A DNA stretch of 64,000 bases, from the NCBI RefSeq assembly GCF_900142675.1, contig NZ_FRBS01000001.1, forward strand, positions 930,001 to 994,000. The letters run 5' to 3'. The position numbers and the translations under genes are program-made. The DNA is from Shouchella rhizosphaerae (GTDB taxonomy: Bacteria; Bacillota; Bacilli; Bacillales; Bacillaceae_D). The notes below the pieces were generated by a model. The model ran no database searches. It was not told the origin of the DNA and was given only the letters and a program-made list of their open reading frames with translations. Positions 43,636 through 51,334 of the stretch are shown in pieces. The stretch's first letter is position 1; every line of letters begins with the position of its first letter.

Positions 43636-43669
43636 AAAAAAAGAACGCTCCTCCTTACGAGGAACGTTC
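43636..43669 (-). terminator. Terminator after rplS
   Basis: An 11-bp stem with one G-U pair in the minus-strand RNA (43643-43653 with 43659-43669) and a 5-base loop is followed by seven U. It ends the translation-gene cluster before sip. Confidence 0.9.
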
Positions 43670-43696
43670 CTTCTCTTTTCATCAAATGCCGCATGT

Positions 43697-44044
43697 TTAA
43701 CGACGAATTTCTTTAATACGTGCTTTTTTGCCACGGAGGCTGCGCAAGTAGTAAAGTTTCGCGCGGCGTACTTTACCGTAACGTTTCACTTCGATCTTAT
43801 CGATCTTTGGTGAATGTAATGGGAATGTACGTTCAACACCTACACCGTATGAGATTTTACGCGCAGTAAACGTTTCGCTAATCCCTGAGCCGCGGCGTTT
43901 AATAACAACGCCTTCGAACACTTGAATCCGCTCGCGAGTACCCTCGACAACTTTTACGTGGATCGATAGCGTATCGCCAGGACGGAAATCAGGATGGTCT
44001 GTGCGCAATTGCTCACTTGTGATTTCTGTAATGAGGTTGCTCAT
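43697..44044 (-). CDS. rplS: 50S ribosomal protein L19
   Basis: Large-subunit protein at the subunit interface. The sequence [51 protein letters not shown] and the C-terminal [22 protein letters not shown] are the L19 pattern. The ATG at 44044 (GGAGGG upstream) gives 115 residues, the family length; an in-frame ATG at 44137 lies in the leader. It is separated from trmD by argS, has its own promoter and is closed by a strong terminator. Confidence 0.97.
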   Translation of the reverse strand: MSNLITEITSEQLRTDHPDFRPGDTLSIHVKVVEGTRERIQVFEGVVIKRRGSGISETFTARKISYGVGVERTFPLHSPKIDKIEVKRYGKVRRAKLYYLRSLRGKKARIKEIRR

Positions 44045-44161
44045 CGTATCGTTCCCTCCTTCCCTACAGACATTCATGCCAACACTGCAGCAGCGGAATA
44101 TCGTAATCTTGCTAACCGTCCGTCTAAGAACGTTCAATCAGCCACAACCATTATCATAGCA
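44045..44161 (-). promoter_or_regulatory. rplS extended -10 promoter and ~100-nt leader
   Basis: TGCTATGAT (44161-44153) is an extended -10 with only a weak -35. It leaves about 100 nt of leader before rplS. Many Firmicutes carry an L19-binding autoregulatory leader in this place. I see paired segments but cannot confirm that family by eye. Confidence 0.5.
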
Positions 44162-44187
44162 TAGAAAACAAGCTTGCACAATAAAGA

Positions 44188-46014
44188 TTAAATCTTTTTC
44201 AAGCTCGGCAAACCGAGTATCATGAAAACGCGTTCGAGTTGCTGGCTAACACGTTCTGTGATCGCTAGACGCTTCGCTTGTTCTAACGGATCAGCTTTTA
44301 AAACAGGGCATTGTGAATAAAAACGGTTATAGAGGCTTGCAAGCTCAAAAGCAAAAGTACAAATTAAATTTGGTTCAAACGATGCAGCTGCTTTGCGCTT
44401 GACTGTATCCCAGCCTGCCAAGTGCTTGAGCAACGCCCGTTCCGCGTCTTCAGCGCCTTTAAAGGTTGCCCCTTCTGGAGACAAGCCTGCCTGTTTGGCT
44501 TTAGTAATAATGCTGTTTGCCCGGGCATACGTGTAAATCAAATAGATGCCTGTATTGCCTGTCACTTGCGTTGCCTCTGTTAAATCGAACACAATGTCAG
44601 ATGTCGTGTTATACCGAAGCATATTGTAACGGATCGCCGCAAACGCGAGCGCTTCAACGGTCGCTTCGCTCGCATCCGTGCTTTGCGCGCGGACCGCTTC
44701 CTTCATATGTTGAATCAGCTCGCTAATCTTGATGCCGATGCCTTTACGCCCAGACATTGCATAGACCGATTTTCCATCTTCCGTTTCAAGACCAAGCTGG
44801 CTGGCCGTTTGTTTACTTAGTGAAACGACACCATAAGGCACATGGAAAAGCCGCTCTGCTTCCTTTTCATAGCCGACAGCAGCAAGCGCCTGCTTGACAA
44901 CCTTTTGCGGGTATTCTTGGCGGTAGTCGATGACATTAATAACTGCATCGCCTCGCCCAAAAGCGGCTGGCACGCCTGAGCTAGCGGTTGTCCATAGGCC
45001 AGGCCATTTTTCTTTATAGGCAAAATCATCGTCGAGAAGGCCAAACTTCCACATATGATAAGCAATATCTTTTGCTGTGTACGTTAACACGCCATTTGAG
45101 CGGACAAGAACTTTATCGCTTTGATGCTCGCTGCCTTCCTCGCTTTCGTTGTCTGACATCCGAAGCACCCAACAGCCTGCTTGTGGACCGCTGTCCTGTT
45201 TGACAAACACATCACTCTGCTTTAGCTTCTGAAAGGCAGTCTGCCAGAAACCTTTTTGAACGATGTCCCTTTCCCATACGAGCAAATCATAGTCAATCCC
45301 AAATTGGCCCATTTCCTCAATATGTTCTGAAGTAATTTTATCGGCGACCACATAGCCAAGCCATGCCGTGCTGTTGTTGCCTTCTTCTAATTTATGTAGC
45401 ACTTCGTCACGGATACTTGTCGAAATGGTCCCTTTGTCGTATGCCTCATTTAAGCGTGAATAAACATTCCAACAATAATCGCCAAAGCGTGTCGCTTCGC
45501 TGTCTGAGTTTGTATGGAGCAACGCAGTCAGCGTGTCGGCAAGCTGGTTCCCTAAATCATCAACATAGTTATGTACTTCCACATTTTCGCCACATGTTTT
45601 CAGGAGCCGTGCCAACGTATCGCCTATGCAAGCGTTGCGTAAATGACCAATATGAGCCGACTTATTTGGATTTATGGACGTATGTTCGATCACCGTCTTG
45701 CCGCTACTGGAAAGAGCCTGTGGCTCATCGCCGTCAGCCAACGCTTCATCCCATTCAATAAAAAAGTTAATAAAGCCTGGTTTGACTACTTCTATTCCTG
45801 TGACTGGCAAACGCTGACGCTCTAGCTTTTCTTTTATCGTTTCCGCAATCGTTAGCGGGTTTTTTCTCGCTACGCGTGCAAGCTTCATCGCCACGTTTGT
45901 CGAATAGTCGCCATGGATCAATTGAGCTGGCTGCTCGAGTTCAACGTCGATGTCATTTTGGAACTCACTGGCTGCGGCTGCAATCGCTTCAATCAGCGTT
46001 TGTTCTACATGCAT
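44188..46014 (-). CDS. argS: Arginyl-tRNA synthetase (second-type, ArgS2-like)
   Basis: Charges tRNA-Arg. The N-terminal additional domain leads to the class I HIGH motif at residues 121-124 in SINPNKSAHIGHLRNACIGD. The fold continues with YVDDLGNQ and YTAKDIAYHMWKFGLL. The KMSKS region is degenerate (VVSLSKQ), common for ArgRS, followed by MSGRKGIGIKISEL and the DALR anticodon-binding domain. The 608 residues exceed the common ~556. It lies between trmD and rplS, where B. subtilis has no gene, and resembles the argS2 paralogues of some Bacillales. A canonical argS would be expected elsewhere. AAAGGTGG precedes the ATG; no T-box is visible. Confidence 0.92.
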   Translation of the reverse strand: MHVEQTLIEAIAAAASEFQNDIDVELEQPAQLIHGDYSTNVAMKLARVARKNPLTIAETIKEKLERQRLPVTGIEVVKPGFINFFIEWDEALADGDEPQALSSSGKTVIEHTSINPNKSAHIGHLRNACIGDTLARLLKTCGENVEVHNYVDDLGNQLADTLTALLHTNSDSEATRFGDYCWNVYSRLNEAYDKGTISTSIRDEVLHKLEEGNNSTAWLGYVVADKITSEHIEEMGQFGIDYDLLVWERDIVQKGFWQTAFQKLKQSDVFVKQDSGPQAGCWVLRMSDNESEEGSEHQSDKVLVRSNGVLTYTAKDIAYHMWKFGLLDDDFAYKEKWPGLWTTASSGVPAAFGRGDAVINVIDYRQEYPQKVVKQALAAVGYEKEAERLFHVPYGVVSLSKQTASQLGLETEDGKSVYAMSGRKGIGIKISELIQHMKEAVRAQSTDASEATVEALAFAAIRYNMLRYNTTSDIVFDLTEATQVTGNTGIYLIYTYARANSIITKAKQAGLSPEGATFKGAEDAERALLKHLAGWDTVKRKAAASFEPNLICTFAFELASLYNRFYSQCPVLKADPLEQAKRLAITERVSQQLERVFMILGLPSLKKI

Positions 46015-46183
46015 TGTATGAGACCACCTTTTGCTATAATGCTATTTAGTATACATGATCCTTCGGTAAAGGAACATCGCTTTTTTGGAAAACGTGGATT
46101 ACTTAAAAGGAAGCAATTTTTGGTCCGTGCGGCAAGTTTTTTGGCGACAACCTTATCGGGCGACATCTCCCGGAGTGTTCGCC

Positions 46184-46918
46184 TTACTCTTGCTTGTCCA
46201 TTAGCCGCTTAAGGATGTCTGCTTCTTTGGCAGTAGGTTCATACCCTTTTAGTAAGTCTGGGCGCCGCTCTAACGTACGGCGCAGCGATTGCTCCATCCG
46301 CCACTCTTCAATTTTGGCATGATGGCCAGAAAGGAGTACATCGGGGACTTTCATGCCGCGAAAATCGGCGGGCCGTGTATAATGGGGATGTTCCAACAAG
46401 CCCGTTGAATAGGAGTCTGTAACTGCAGATTCATCATTTCCAAGTACGCCTGGCAAAAGGCGAACAACGCTGTCGGCAATGACCATTGCCGCGAGTTCTC
46501 CACCTGTAAGCACATAATCGCCAATCGACAGTTCATCGGTCACAAGATGACGGACGCGCTCGTCAAAGCCTTCATAATGGCCGCATAGGAAGATCAAATG
46601 CTCCTCTTTTGCTAATTCTGCCGCTTTTTGTTGGCTATGCTGCTCTCCTTGTGGACAAAGCATGATAATACGCGGCTTCTTTTTTCCGTTCTTCGTTAAC
46701 GCAGACACGGCGTCAAAAATTGGCTGTGGGCTCAATACCATCCCTGCCCCTCCGCCATAAGGGTAATCATCGACTTTACGGTGTTTGTTCGCTGCGTATT
46801 CGCGAAAATCAACCGTCTGGAAGGAGACAATCCCCTTGTCGCTTGCTTGCTTCAAAATCGACGAGCCGAAAACGCCCGTAAACATGTCCGGAAACAACGT
46901 TAGTACATCTATTTTCAT
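46184..46918 (-). CDS. trmD: tRNA (guanine-37-N1)-methyltransferase
   Basis: Methylates G37 to prevent +1 frameshifting. The SPOUT trefoil-knot signature is clear in [13 protein letters not shown] and [31 protein letters not shown]. The start [17 protein letters not shown] is typical. The 244 residues are normal. It overlaps rimM by 4 bases. Confidence 0.98.
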   Translation of the reverse strand: MKIDVLTLFPDMFTGVFGSSILKQASDKGIVSFQTVDFREYAANKHRKVDDYPYGGGAGMVLSPQPIFDAVSALTKNGKKKPRIIMLCPQGEQHSQQKAAELAKEEHLIFLCGHYEGFDERVRHLVTDELSIGDYVLTGGELAAMVIADSVVRLLPGVLGNDESAVTDSYSTGLLEHPHYTRPADFRGMKVPDVLLSGHHAKIEEWRMEQSLRRTLERRPDLLKGYEPTAKEADILKRLMDKQE

Positions 46919-47436
46919 TCGTCATCTAAGCCTTCCATGATATGGACACGGATGCGTTTGTTTTCCACATCCACTTCTTTGACCACTTCTTCAATGTACG
47001 GCAACAGCAAATCTTTCCGCTGCTGTCTGTCGACCACCCAGACGTCGTTTGCTCCTGTTTCAATAATGTCTTTAATTTTGCCTAGCTTGGTGCCTTCTTC
47101 ATCGACGACTGTACAGCCAATAATCTCATGGTAGTAATATTCATGCTCGTCCAATTCGCTAAGCTGATCTTCTGATACATATAAATAGCTTCCCTTAAAA
47201 CATTCGACTTCATTGATGGAGTTATAGCCTTCAAATGTAAGCAAGTCGAAGTTTTTGTGCGTTCGATGGCTACGAACGGTTACAAGTGTCCCCTCTGCTT
47301 GAGGAGATTTCGCCACCTTTAGAACCGAACCGTTCGCATAGCGTTCCTCTGGAAAATCGGTATTTGAGAGGACACGCACCTCTCCGCGGACTCCGTGTGT
47401 GTTCACTAGCCTGCCAACATTATACCAGTTCGTCAT
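46915..47436 (-). CDS. rimM: 16S rRNA processing protein RimM
   Basis: Aids 30S head maturation by binding S19. It has an N-terminal RimM barrel ([30 protein letters not shown]) and a C-terminal PRC barrel ([36 protein letters not shown]). I use the ATG at 47436 with a G-rich Shine-Dalgarno, giving 173 residues (B. subtilis 174); an ATG at 47487 lies inside ylqD. It overlaps trmD and ylqD. Confidence 0.97.
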   Translation of the reverse strand: MTNWYNVGRLVNTHGVRGEVRVLSNTDFPEERYANGSVLKVAKSPQAEGTLVTVRSHRTHKNFDLLTFEGYNSINEVECFKGSYLYVSEDQLSELDEHEYYYHEIIGCTVVDEEGTKLGKIKDIIETGANDVWVVDRQQRKDLLLPYIEEVVKEVDVENKRIRVHIMEGLDDE

Positions 47437-47842
47437 TACTTGCCCCGCCCTCTCTAATTTCAGCAATATACCCATCATTGACGACAATCGTCAACTCCGT
47501 TTCTTCGTCAATCCACTTGTCGCCTTCCTTAACATCGAGAATGATTTCTGTTGTTCCCATCGCCAGTTCAGTCCCAATTGGCAAATTCATTAACTGCTCA
47601 ATCCGAAACGTCAGAGAAGCCATCCGTTCTTCTCTCCGCTTTATTTCTTTCCTGTATTTTTGTTGGAGTTCGCCATGGGCGGTCGTATGTTTCATCGGTT
47701 TCAGCGCCCGCTGAAGCTGAAATTCCATTTGGCTTAACTCTGTTTCGATTTGTGTTAAATCACGTTCAAATGATTTCTTCAAGTCTGCTTTTTTCGACTC
47801 CGTTAACACATGCTTTACGGTGGCCGTGCGGATGCATTTCAC
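47420..47842 (-). CDS. ylqD: YlqD family protein of unknown function
   Basis: Conserved between khpA and rimM in Bacillaceae. The N-terminal strand ([15 protein letters not shown]) is followed by a long coiled coil (about residues 25-95) and a C-terminal PRC-like or beta-rich end ([29 protein letters not shown]). The GTG at 47842 with GGAGG 7 nt upstream gives 140 residues; a further upstream ATG overlaps the hairpin region and is rejected. Confidence 0.9.
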   Translation of the reverse strand: MKCIRTATVKHVLTESKKADLKKSFERDLTQIETELSQMEFQLQRALKPMKHTTAHGELQQKYRKEIKRREERMASLTFRIEQLMNLPIGTELAMGTTEIILDVKEGDKWIDEETELTIVVNDGYIAEIREGGASNDELV

Positions 47843-47870
47843 GTAAAGCCCTCCATTCTTTGTTTCATAC

Positions 47871-47899
47871 AAAAAAAGGGTGAGGTTCCCCCCGCCCTT
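47871..47899 (-). terminator. Internal attenuator-like hairpin between khpA and ylqD
   Basis: A GC-rich imperfect stem with a bulge, flanked by pairing A/U runs, is followed by seven U in the minus-strand RNA. It is positioned directly after the khpA stop. It probably lowers expression of ylqD-rimM-trmD relative to rpsP-khpA. Confidence 0.6.
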
Positions 47900-48130
47900 T
47901 TAGTCGACAATATCGAGGCGCACCCGCCCGTTTTGCTTGCCGCAAGCAGCATACACTACCGAGCGGATCGCTTTTGCCGTTCTTCCTTGTTTGCCAATCA
48001 CTTTCCCAATATCGTCAGGATGCACCGAAAGGCGCAACACATGTGCCTTTTCTTCATGAATTTCTTCAACTTGAACTGCCTCTGGATGATCGACAAGCGA
48101 CCGGGCGATATGTTCAACTAAAGCTTTCAT
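47900..48130 (-). CDS. khpA: KhpA KH-domain RNA-binding protein (YlqC)
   Basis: Small RNA-binding protein that partners KhpB/EloR in cell-division and elongation control in Gram-positives. The KH motif GKVIGKQGRTAKAIRSVVYAA is intact. The 76 residues are normal. It follows rpsP by 26 bases. Confidence 0.95.
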   Translation of the reverse strand: MKALVEHIARSLVDHPEAVQVEEIHEEKAHVLRLSVHPDDIGKVIGKQGRTAKAIRSVVYAACGKQNGRVRLDIVD

Positions 48131-48156
48131 GCTAGCCCATCCTCCTTAAGGGGTGA

Positions 48157-48429
48157 TTACTTACCGTTTTTTTCGTTGTGTAGCTTTTCCATTAGGCCAG
48201 CGTTCGAAAACAAGCTGCGCACAGTATCAGAAGGTTTCGCGCCTTTTTTCATCCATTCTAGCGCTTTGTCTTCTTTAATGTTTACTTGAGCAGGTTGCGC
48301 GATTGGGTTGTACGTACCAATCTCTTCAATAAAGCGGCCATCACGCGGAAAGCGAGAATCGGCAACTACTACACGATAAAATGGGGCTTTCTTTGAACCC
48401 ATGCGTTTTAAACGAATTTTAACAGCCAT
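48157..48429 (-). CDS. rpsP: 30S ribosomal protein S16
   Basis: Early-binding 30S protein. The sequence [41 protein letters not shown] is diagnostic. The ATG at 48429 follows GGAGGTG and gives 90 residues, equal to B. subtilis S16; the in-frame upstream start at 48462 is rejected. It has its own promoter. Confidence 0.98.
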   Translation of the reverse strand: MAVKIRLKRMGSKKAPFYRVVVADSRFPRDGRFIEEIGTYNPIAQPAQVNIKEDKALEWMKKGAKPSDTVRSLFSNAGLMEKLHNEKNGK

Positions 48430-48468
48430 TTGCTGTACACCTCCAAAAATAATTGCACACAATTTTTT

Positions 48469-48497
48469 ATCATATCATCAATTCTAACAATCTGCAA
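48469..48497 (-). promoter_or_regulatory. Sigma-A promoter for rpsP
   Basis: TTGCAG (48497-48492), an exact 17-nt spacer and TATGAT (48474-48469), in the gap after ffh. No terminator precedes it, so ffh transcripts may also read into rpsP. Confidence 0.8.
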
Positions 48498-48524
48498 GAC
48501 AAACTGTTAAAATGGATTCCTTAA

Positions 48525-49883
48525 TCAGAACGGGAGCTTAAGCCCGCCAAGGCCTTTGCCTCGTTTTTTGCCTTTGCCGCCTTGCATGGCGGTCATTTGT
48601 TTCATCATTTTCTTCATGTCTTCAAACTGCTTTAACAAGCGGTTGACATCTTGGATTGTCGTCCCGCTTCCCTTTGCAATACGTTTGCGGCGGCTGCCGT
48701 TTATGACGCTCGGATCTCGTTTTTCAAGAGGCGTCATTGACTTTACAATCGCTTCAACTCGAGTTAATTGCTTTTCATCGACTTTTAGGTTTTTCATGCC
48801 TTTTGCCTTATTCATCCCCGGCATCATCCCTAGCAAATCTTCAAGAGGCCCCATGCTTTTGACTTGGTCGAGCTGCTCTAGAAAATCATCGAACGTGAAG
48901 TCCATGTTGCGAAGTTTTTTCTCAAGCTCTTTTGCTTTTTCTTCATCGACATTCGCTTGCGCTTTTTCGATTAATGACAGAACATCGCCCATGCCGAGAA
49001 TTCTAGAAGCCATCCTATCTGGATGAAACGGTTCTAGCTGGTCAATTTTTTCACCCATGCCGGCAAATTTAATCGGCGTATTTGTTACCGCCTTAATGGA
49101 AATCGCAGCCCCTCCGCGCGTATCGCCATCTAGTTTCGTCAACACAGCACCTGTGACATCAAGCTGGTTGTTAAAGCTCTCTGCGACATTGACAGCATCT
49201 TGACCTGTCATCGAATCAACGACTAACAAAATTTCATCAGGAGTAACAGCTGCTTTCATATCTTGCAGTTCTGCCATTAACGTTTCATCTACATGAAGGC
49301 GGCCAGCCGTATCTATCAACACATAATCATGATGTTCTGCTTTAGCAGCTGCAACTGCCTCTTTCGCTATGTCAACTGGATTGGCGTCCGTCCCTTTGGA
49401 AAAGACAGGCATGTTCAGTTGTTTGCCAAGCGTCTCCAACTGTTGGATAGCCGCTGGACGGTAAACGTCACAGGCAACGAGCAGTGGCTTGCGGTTGTGC
49501 TTCTTGCGCAAATGATTGGCGAGCTTTGCCGTTGTCGTCGTTTTCCCAGCGCCTTGCAAGCCTACCATCATCACCACAGTTGGCGGTTTTTGAGCAACAG
49601 CAATTTTGCTTTGCTCGGCTCCCATCAATGCGGTCAACTCTTCGTTTACGACTTTGATCACTTGCTGGCCAGGCGTTAGGCTTTTCATAACCTCTTGGCC
49701 AAGCGCCTTTTCTTTCACATTCGCAATAAATTGCTTTACGACTTTAAAGTTAACGTCCGCTTCAAGCAGTGCCAACCGGACTTCTCGCATCATTTCTTTG
49801 ATGTCTTGTTCGCTGACTTTGCCTTTGCCGCGAATTTTTGTCAACGTATCTTGCAGGCGCGCGGCAAGTCCTTCAAATGCCAT
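48525..49883 (-). CDS. ffh: Signal recognition particle protein Ffh
   Basis: SRP54 GTPase for co-translational membrane targeting. The N domain leads to G1 GLQGAGKTTTTAKLANHLRKK, DVYRPAAIQQL, G3 DTAGRLHVD and G4 TKLDGDTRGGAA. The C-terminal M domain is Met-rich (FEDMKKMMKQMTAMQGGKGKKRGKGLGGLKLPF). The 452 residues are slightly longer than B. subtilis (446). Confidence 0.98.
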   Translation of the reverse strand: MAFEGLAARLQDTLTKIRGKGKVSEQDIKEMMREVRLALLEADVNFKVVKQFIANVKEKALGQEVMKSLTPGQQVIKVVNEELTALMGAEQSKIAVAQKPPTVVMMVGLQGAGKTTTTAKLANHLRKKHNRKPLLVACDVYRPAAIQQLETLGKQLNMPVFSKGTDANPVDIAKEAVAAAKAEHHDYVLIDTAGRLHVDETLMAELQDMKAAVTPDEILLVVDSMTGQDAVNVAESFNNQLDVTGAVLTKLDGDTRGGAAISIKAVTNTPIKFAGMGEKIDQLEPFHPDRMASRILGMGDVLSLIEKAQANVDEEKAKELEKKLRNMDFTFDDFLEQLDQVKSMGPLEDLLGMMPGMNKAKGMKNLKVDEKQLTRVEAIVKSMTPLEKRDPSVINGSRRKRIAKGSGTTIQDVNRLLKQFEDMKKMMKQMTAMQGGKGKKRGKGLGGLKLPF

Positions 49884-49907
49884 CCAATCGCCTCCTTGAA
49901 AGGAATG

Positions 49908-50237
49908 CTAATCAAGTTTCTCTATACGGTCAATAAGGGAGTTGCACGCCTCGACAGCTTGATCGGAAGCAATCGCTTTGCGCAGCTCTGCTAGCAAGCT
50001 ACGGCGCGTTTCAAACTTCTCAAGCAACCTCAGCTTTTGTTCGTATTCTTCAAGCATGGCTTCTGTCCGGCGAATATTGTCATAAACCGCTTGGCGGCTG
50101 ACGTCATATTCGTCTGCAATTTCTCCAAGCGATAAATCATCAAGATAATAATAGGACATATAGTTGCGCTGCTTTTCGGTTAACAAGGAATGATAAAAAT
50201 CAAACAAGTAGTTCATGCGTAACGTCTTATCAAGCAT
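49908..50237 (-). CDS. ylxM: YlxM, putative helix-turn-helix SRP-associated protein
   Basis: Always upstream of ffh in Firmicutes; streptococcal YlxM modulates SRP GTPase assembly. The sigma-70 region-4-like helix-turn-helix is [32 protein letters not shown]. The 109 residues are normal. Its promoter at 50280-50308 probably drives ylxM-ffh. Confidence 0.94.
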   Translation of the reverse strand: MLDKTLRMNYLFDFYHSLLTEKQRNYMSYYYLDDLSLGEIADEYDVSRQAVYDNIRRTEAMLEEYEQKLRLLEKFETRRSLLAELRKAIASDQAVEACNSLIDRIEKLD

Positions 50238-50279
50238 GCAAACCGCTCCTTGTTAAGTCTTTTCCCTTTACAATTACCG

Positions 50280-50308
50280 ATACTACCGCAACTCATTGCT
50301 CCTGTCAA
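50280..50308 (-). promoter_or_regulatory. Sigma-A promoter for ylxM-ffh
   Basis: A perfect TTGACA (50308-50303), an exact 17-nt spacer and TAGTAT (50285-50280), in the 102-bp gap after ftsY. Confidence 0.75.
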
Positions 50309-50339
50309 GTTTTTATCTTAACATCGAAACAGGCACTGG

Positions 50340-51323
50340 TCATTCCTTTTCGGCATCGATCGCATCTTGAAACAGCCCATATACAAATTGCTCGGCGTCA
50401 AAAGGCTGCAAATCGTCTTTCTGTTCACCTAGCCCGATAAACTTAACTGGCAAATCAAGCTCTTGGCGAATGGCAATGACAATGCCTCCTTTGGCCGTGC
50501 CATCAAGTTTCGTGAGGACAAGGCCGCTCACGTCCGTTGAAGCTGCAAATGCTTTTGCTTGCGACAAAGCATTTTGGCCTGTTGTCGCATCGACGACAAG
50601 CAGTACTTCGTGGGGAGCTCCTGGCACTTCCCTTTCAATGACGCGTTTTACTTTTGCCAGCTCATTCATTAAATTGACTTTGTTTTGCAGGCGCCCCGCT
50701 GTATCGCAAATAAGCACATCGGCTTTGCGGGAGCGTGCCCAAGCAATCGCATCATACATGACCGCCGCCGGGTCAGAGCCTTCTTGCTGTTTAATAACTG
50801 GAACGCCAACACGTTCTCCCCAAACGTCAAGCTGGTCAATCGCACCCGCTCGGAATGTATCGCCAGCGGCGAGCACGACAGATTTTCCTTGCCCTTTTAA
50901 ATAATGGGCGAGCTTGCCAATGGACGTCGTTTTGCCGACACCATTTACGCCAACAACAAGAATGACGCTCAACCCTTCTTGCAATTGGAGCGTTGTGTCT
51001 TTATCGTCTTTTTCTAAGAGACTAGCTAGTTTTTCGGAAATGACAGGCTGTATCTCTTCGGTGTCCTTTAAGTTGCGCAAACGCACTTCTTCCTTTAATT
51101 CGTCAACAAGTTCCATTACTGTTGAAACACCGACATCGGCGCCAATCAAGATTTCCTCCAAGTCTTCAAAAAAATCTTCGTCGATTTTACGGTAGCGGGC
51201 GACAAGCTCGTTGATTTTGCCCGAAAAGCTTGTCCGTGTTTTTTCTAATCCATGTTTAAATTTGTCCGCTACTTCATTCGTTTGCTGCGCCATTTTTTCT
51301 CTCAATTTTTTAAAAAAGCTCAC
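50340..51323 (-). CDS. ftsY: SRP receptor FtsY
   Basis: Membrane-associated partner GTPase of Ffh. It has a short charged N-terminus without the long acidic A domain of enterics, the N domain, then G1 GVNGVGKTTSIGKLAHYLK, DTFRAGAIDQL, G3 DTAGRLQNK and G4 TKLDGTAKGG. The 327 residues match the Bacillus protein (329). It follows smc by 11 bases. Confidence 0.98.
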   Translation of the reverse strand: MSFFKKLREKMAQQTNEVADKFKHGLEKTRTSFSGKINELVARYRKIDEDFFEDLEEILIGADVGVSTVMELVDELKEEVRLRNLKDTEEIQPVISEKLASLLEKDDKDTTLQLQEGLSVILVVGVNGVGKTTSIGKLAHYLKGQGKSVVLAAGDTFRAGAIDQLDVWGERVGVPVIKQQEGSDPAAVMYDAIAWARSRKADVLICDTAGRLQNKVNLMNELAKVKRVIEREVPGAPHEVLLVVDATTGQNALSQAKAFAASTDVSGLVLTKLDGTAKGGIVIAIRQELDLPVKFIGLGEQKDDLQPFDAEQFVYGLFQDAIDAEKE

Positions 51324-51334
51324 GCATTTTCCTC

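Noticed and set aside
46015-46183. T-box riboswitch upstream of argS
   Set aside because: I searched for the conserved T-box antiterminator sequence and a specifier loop; neither is visible in the 169-bp gap.
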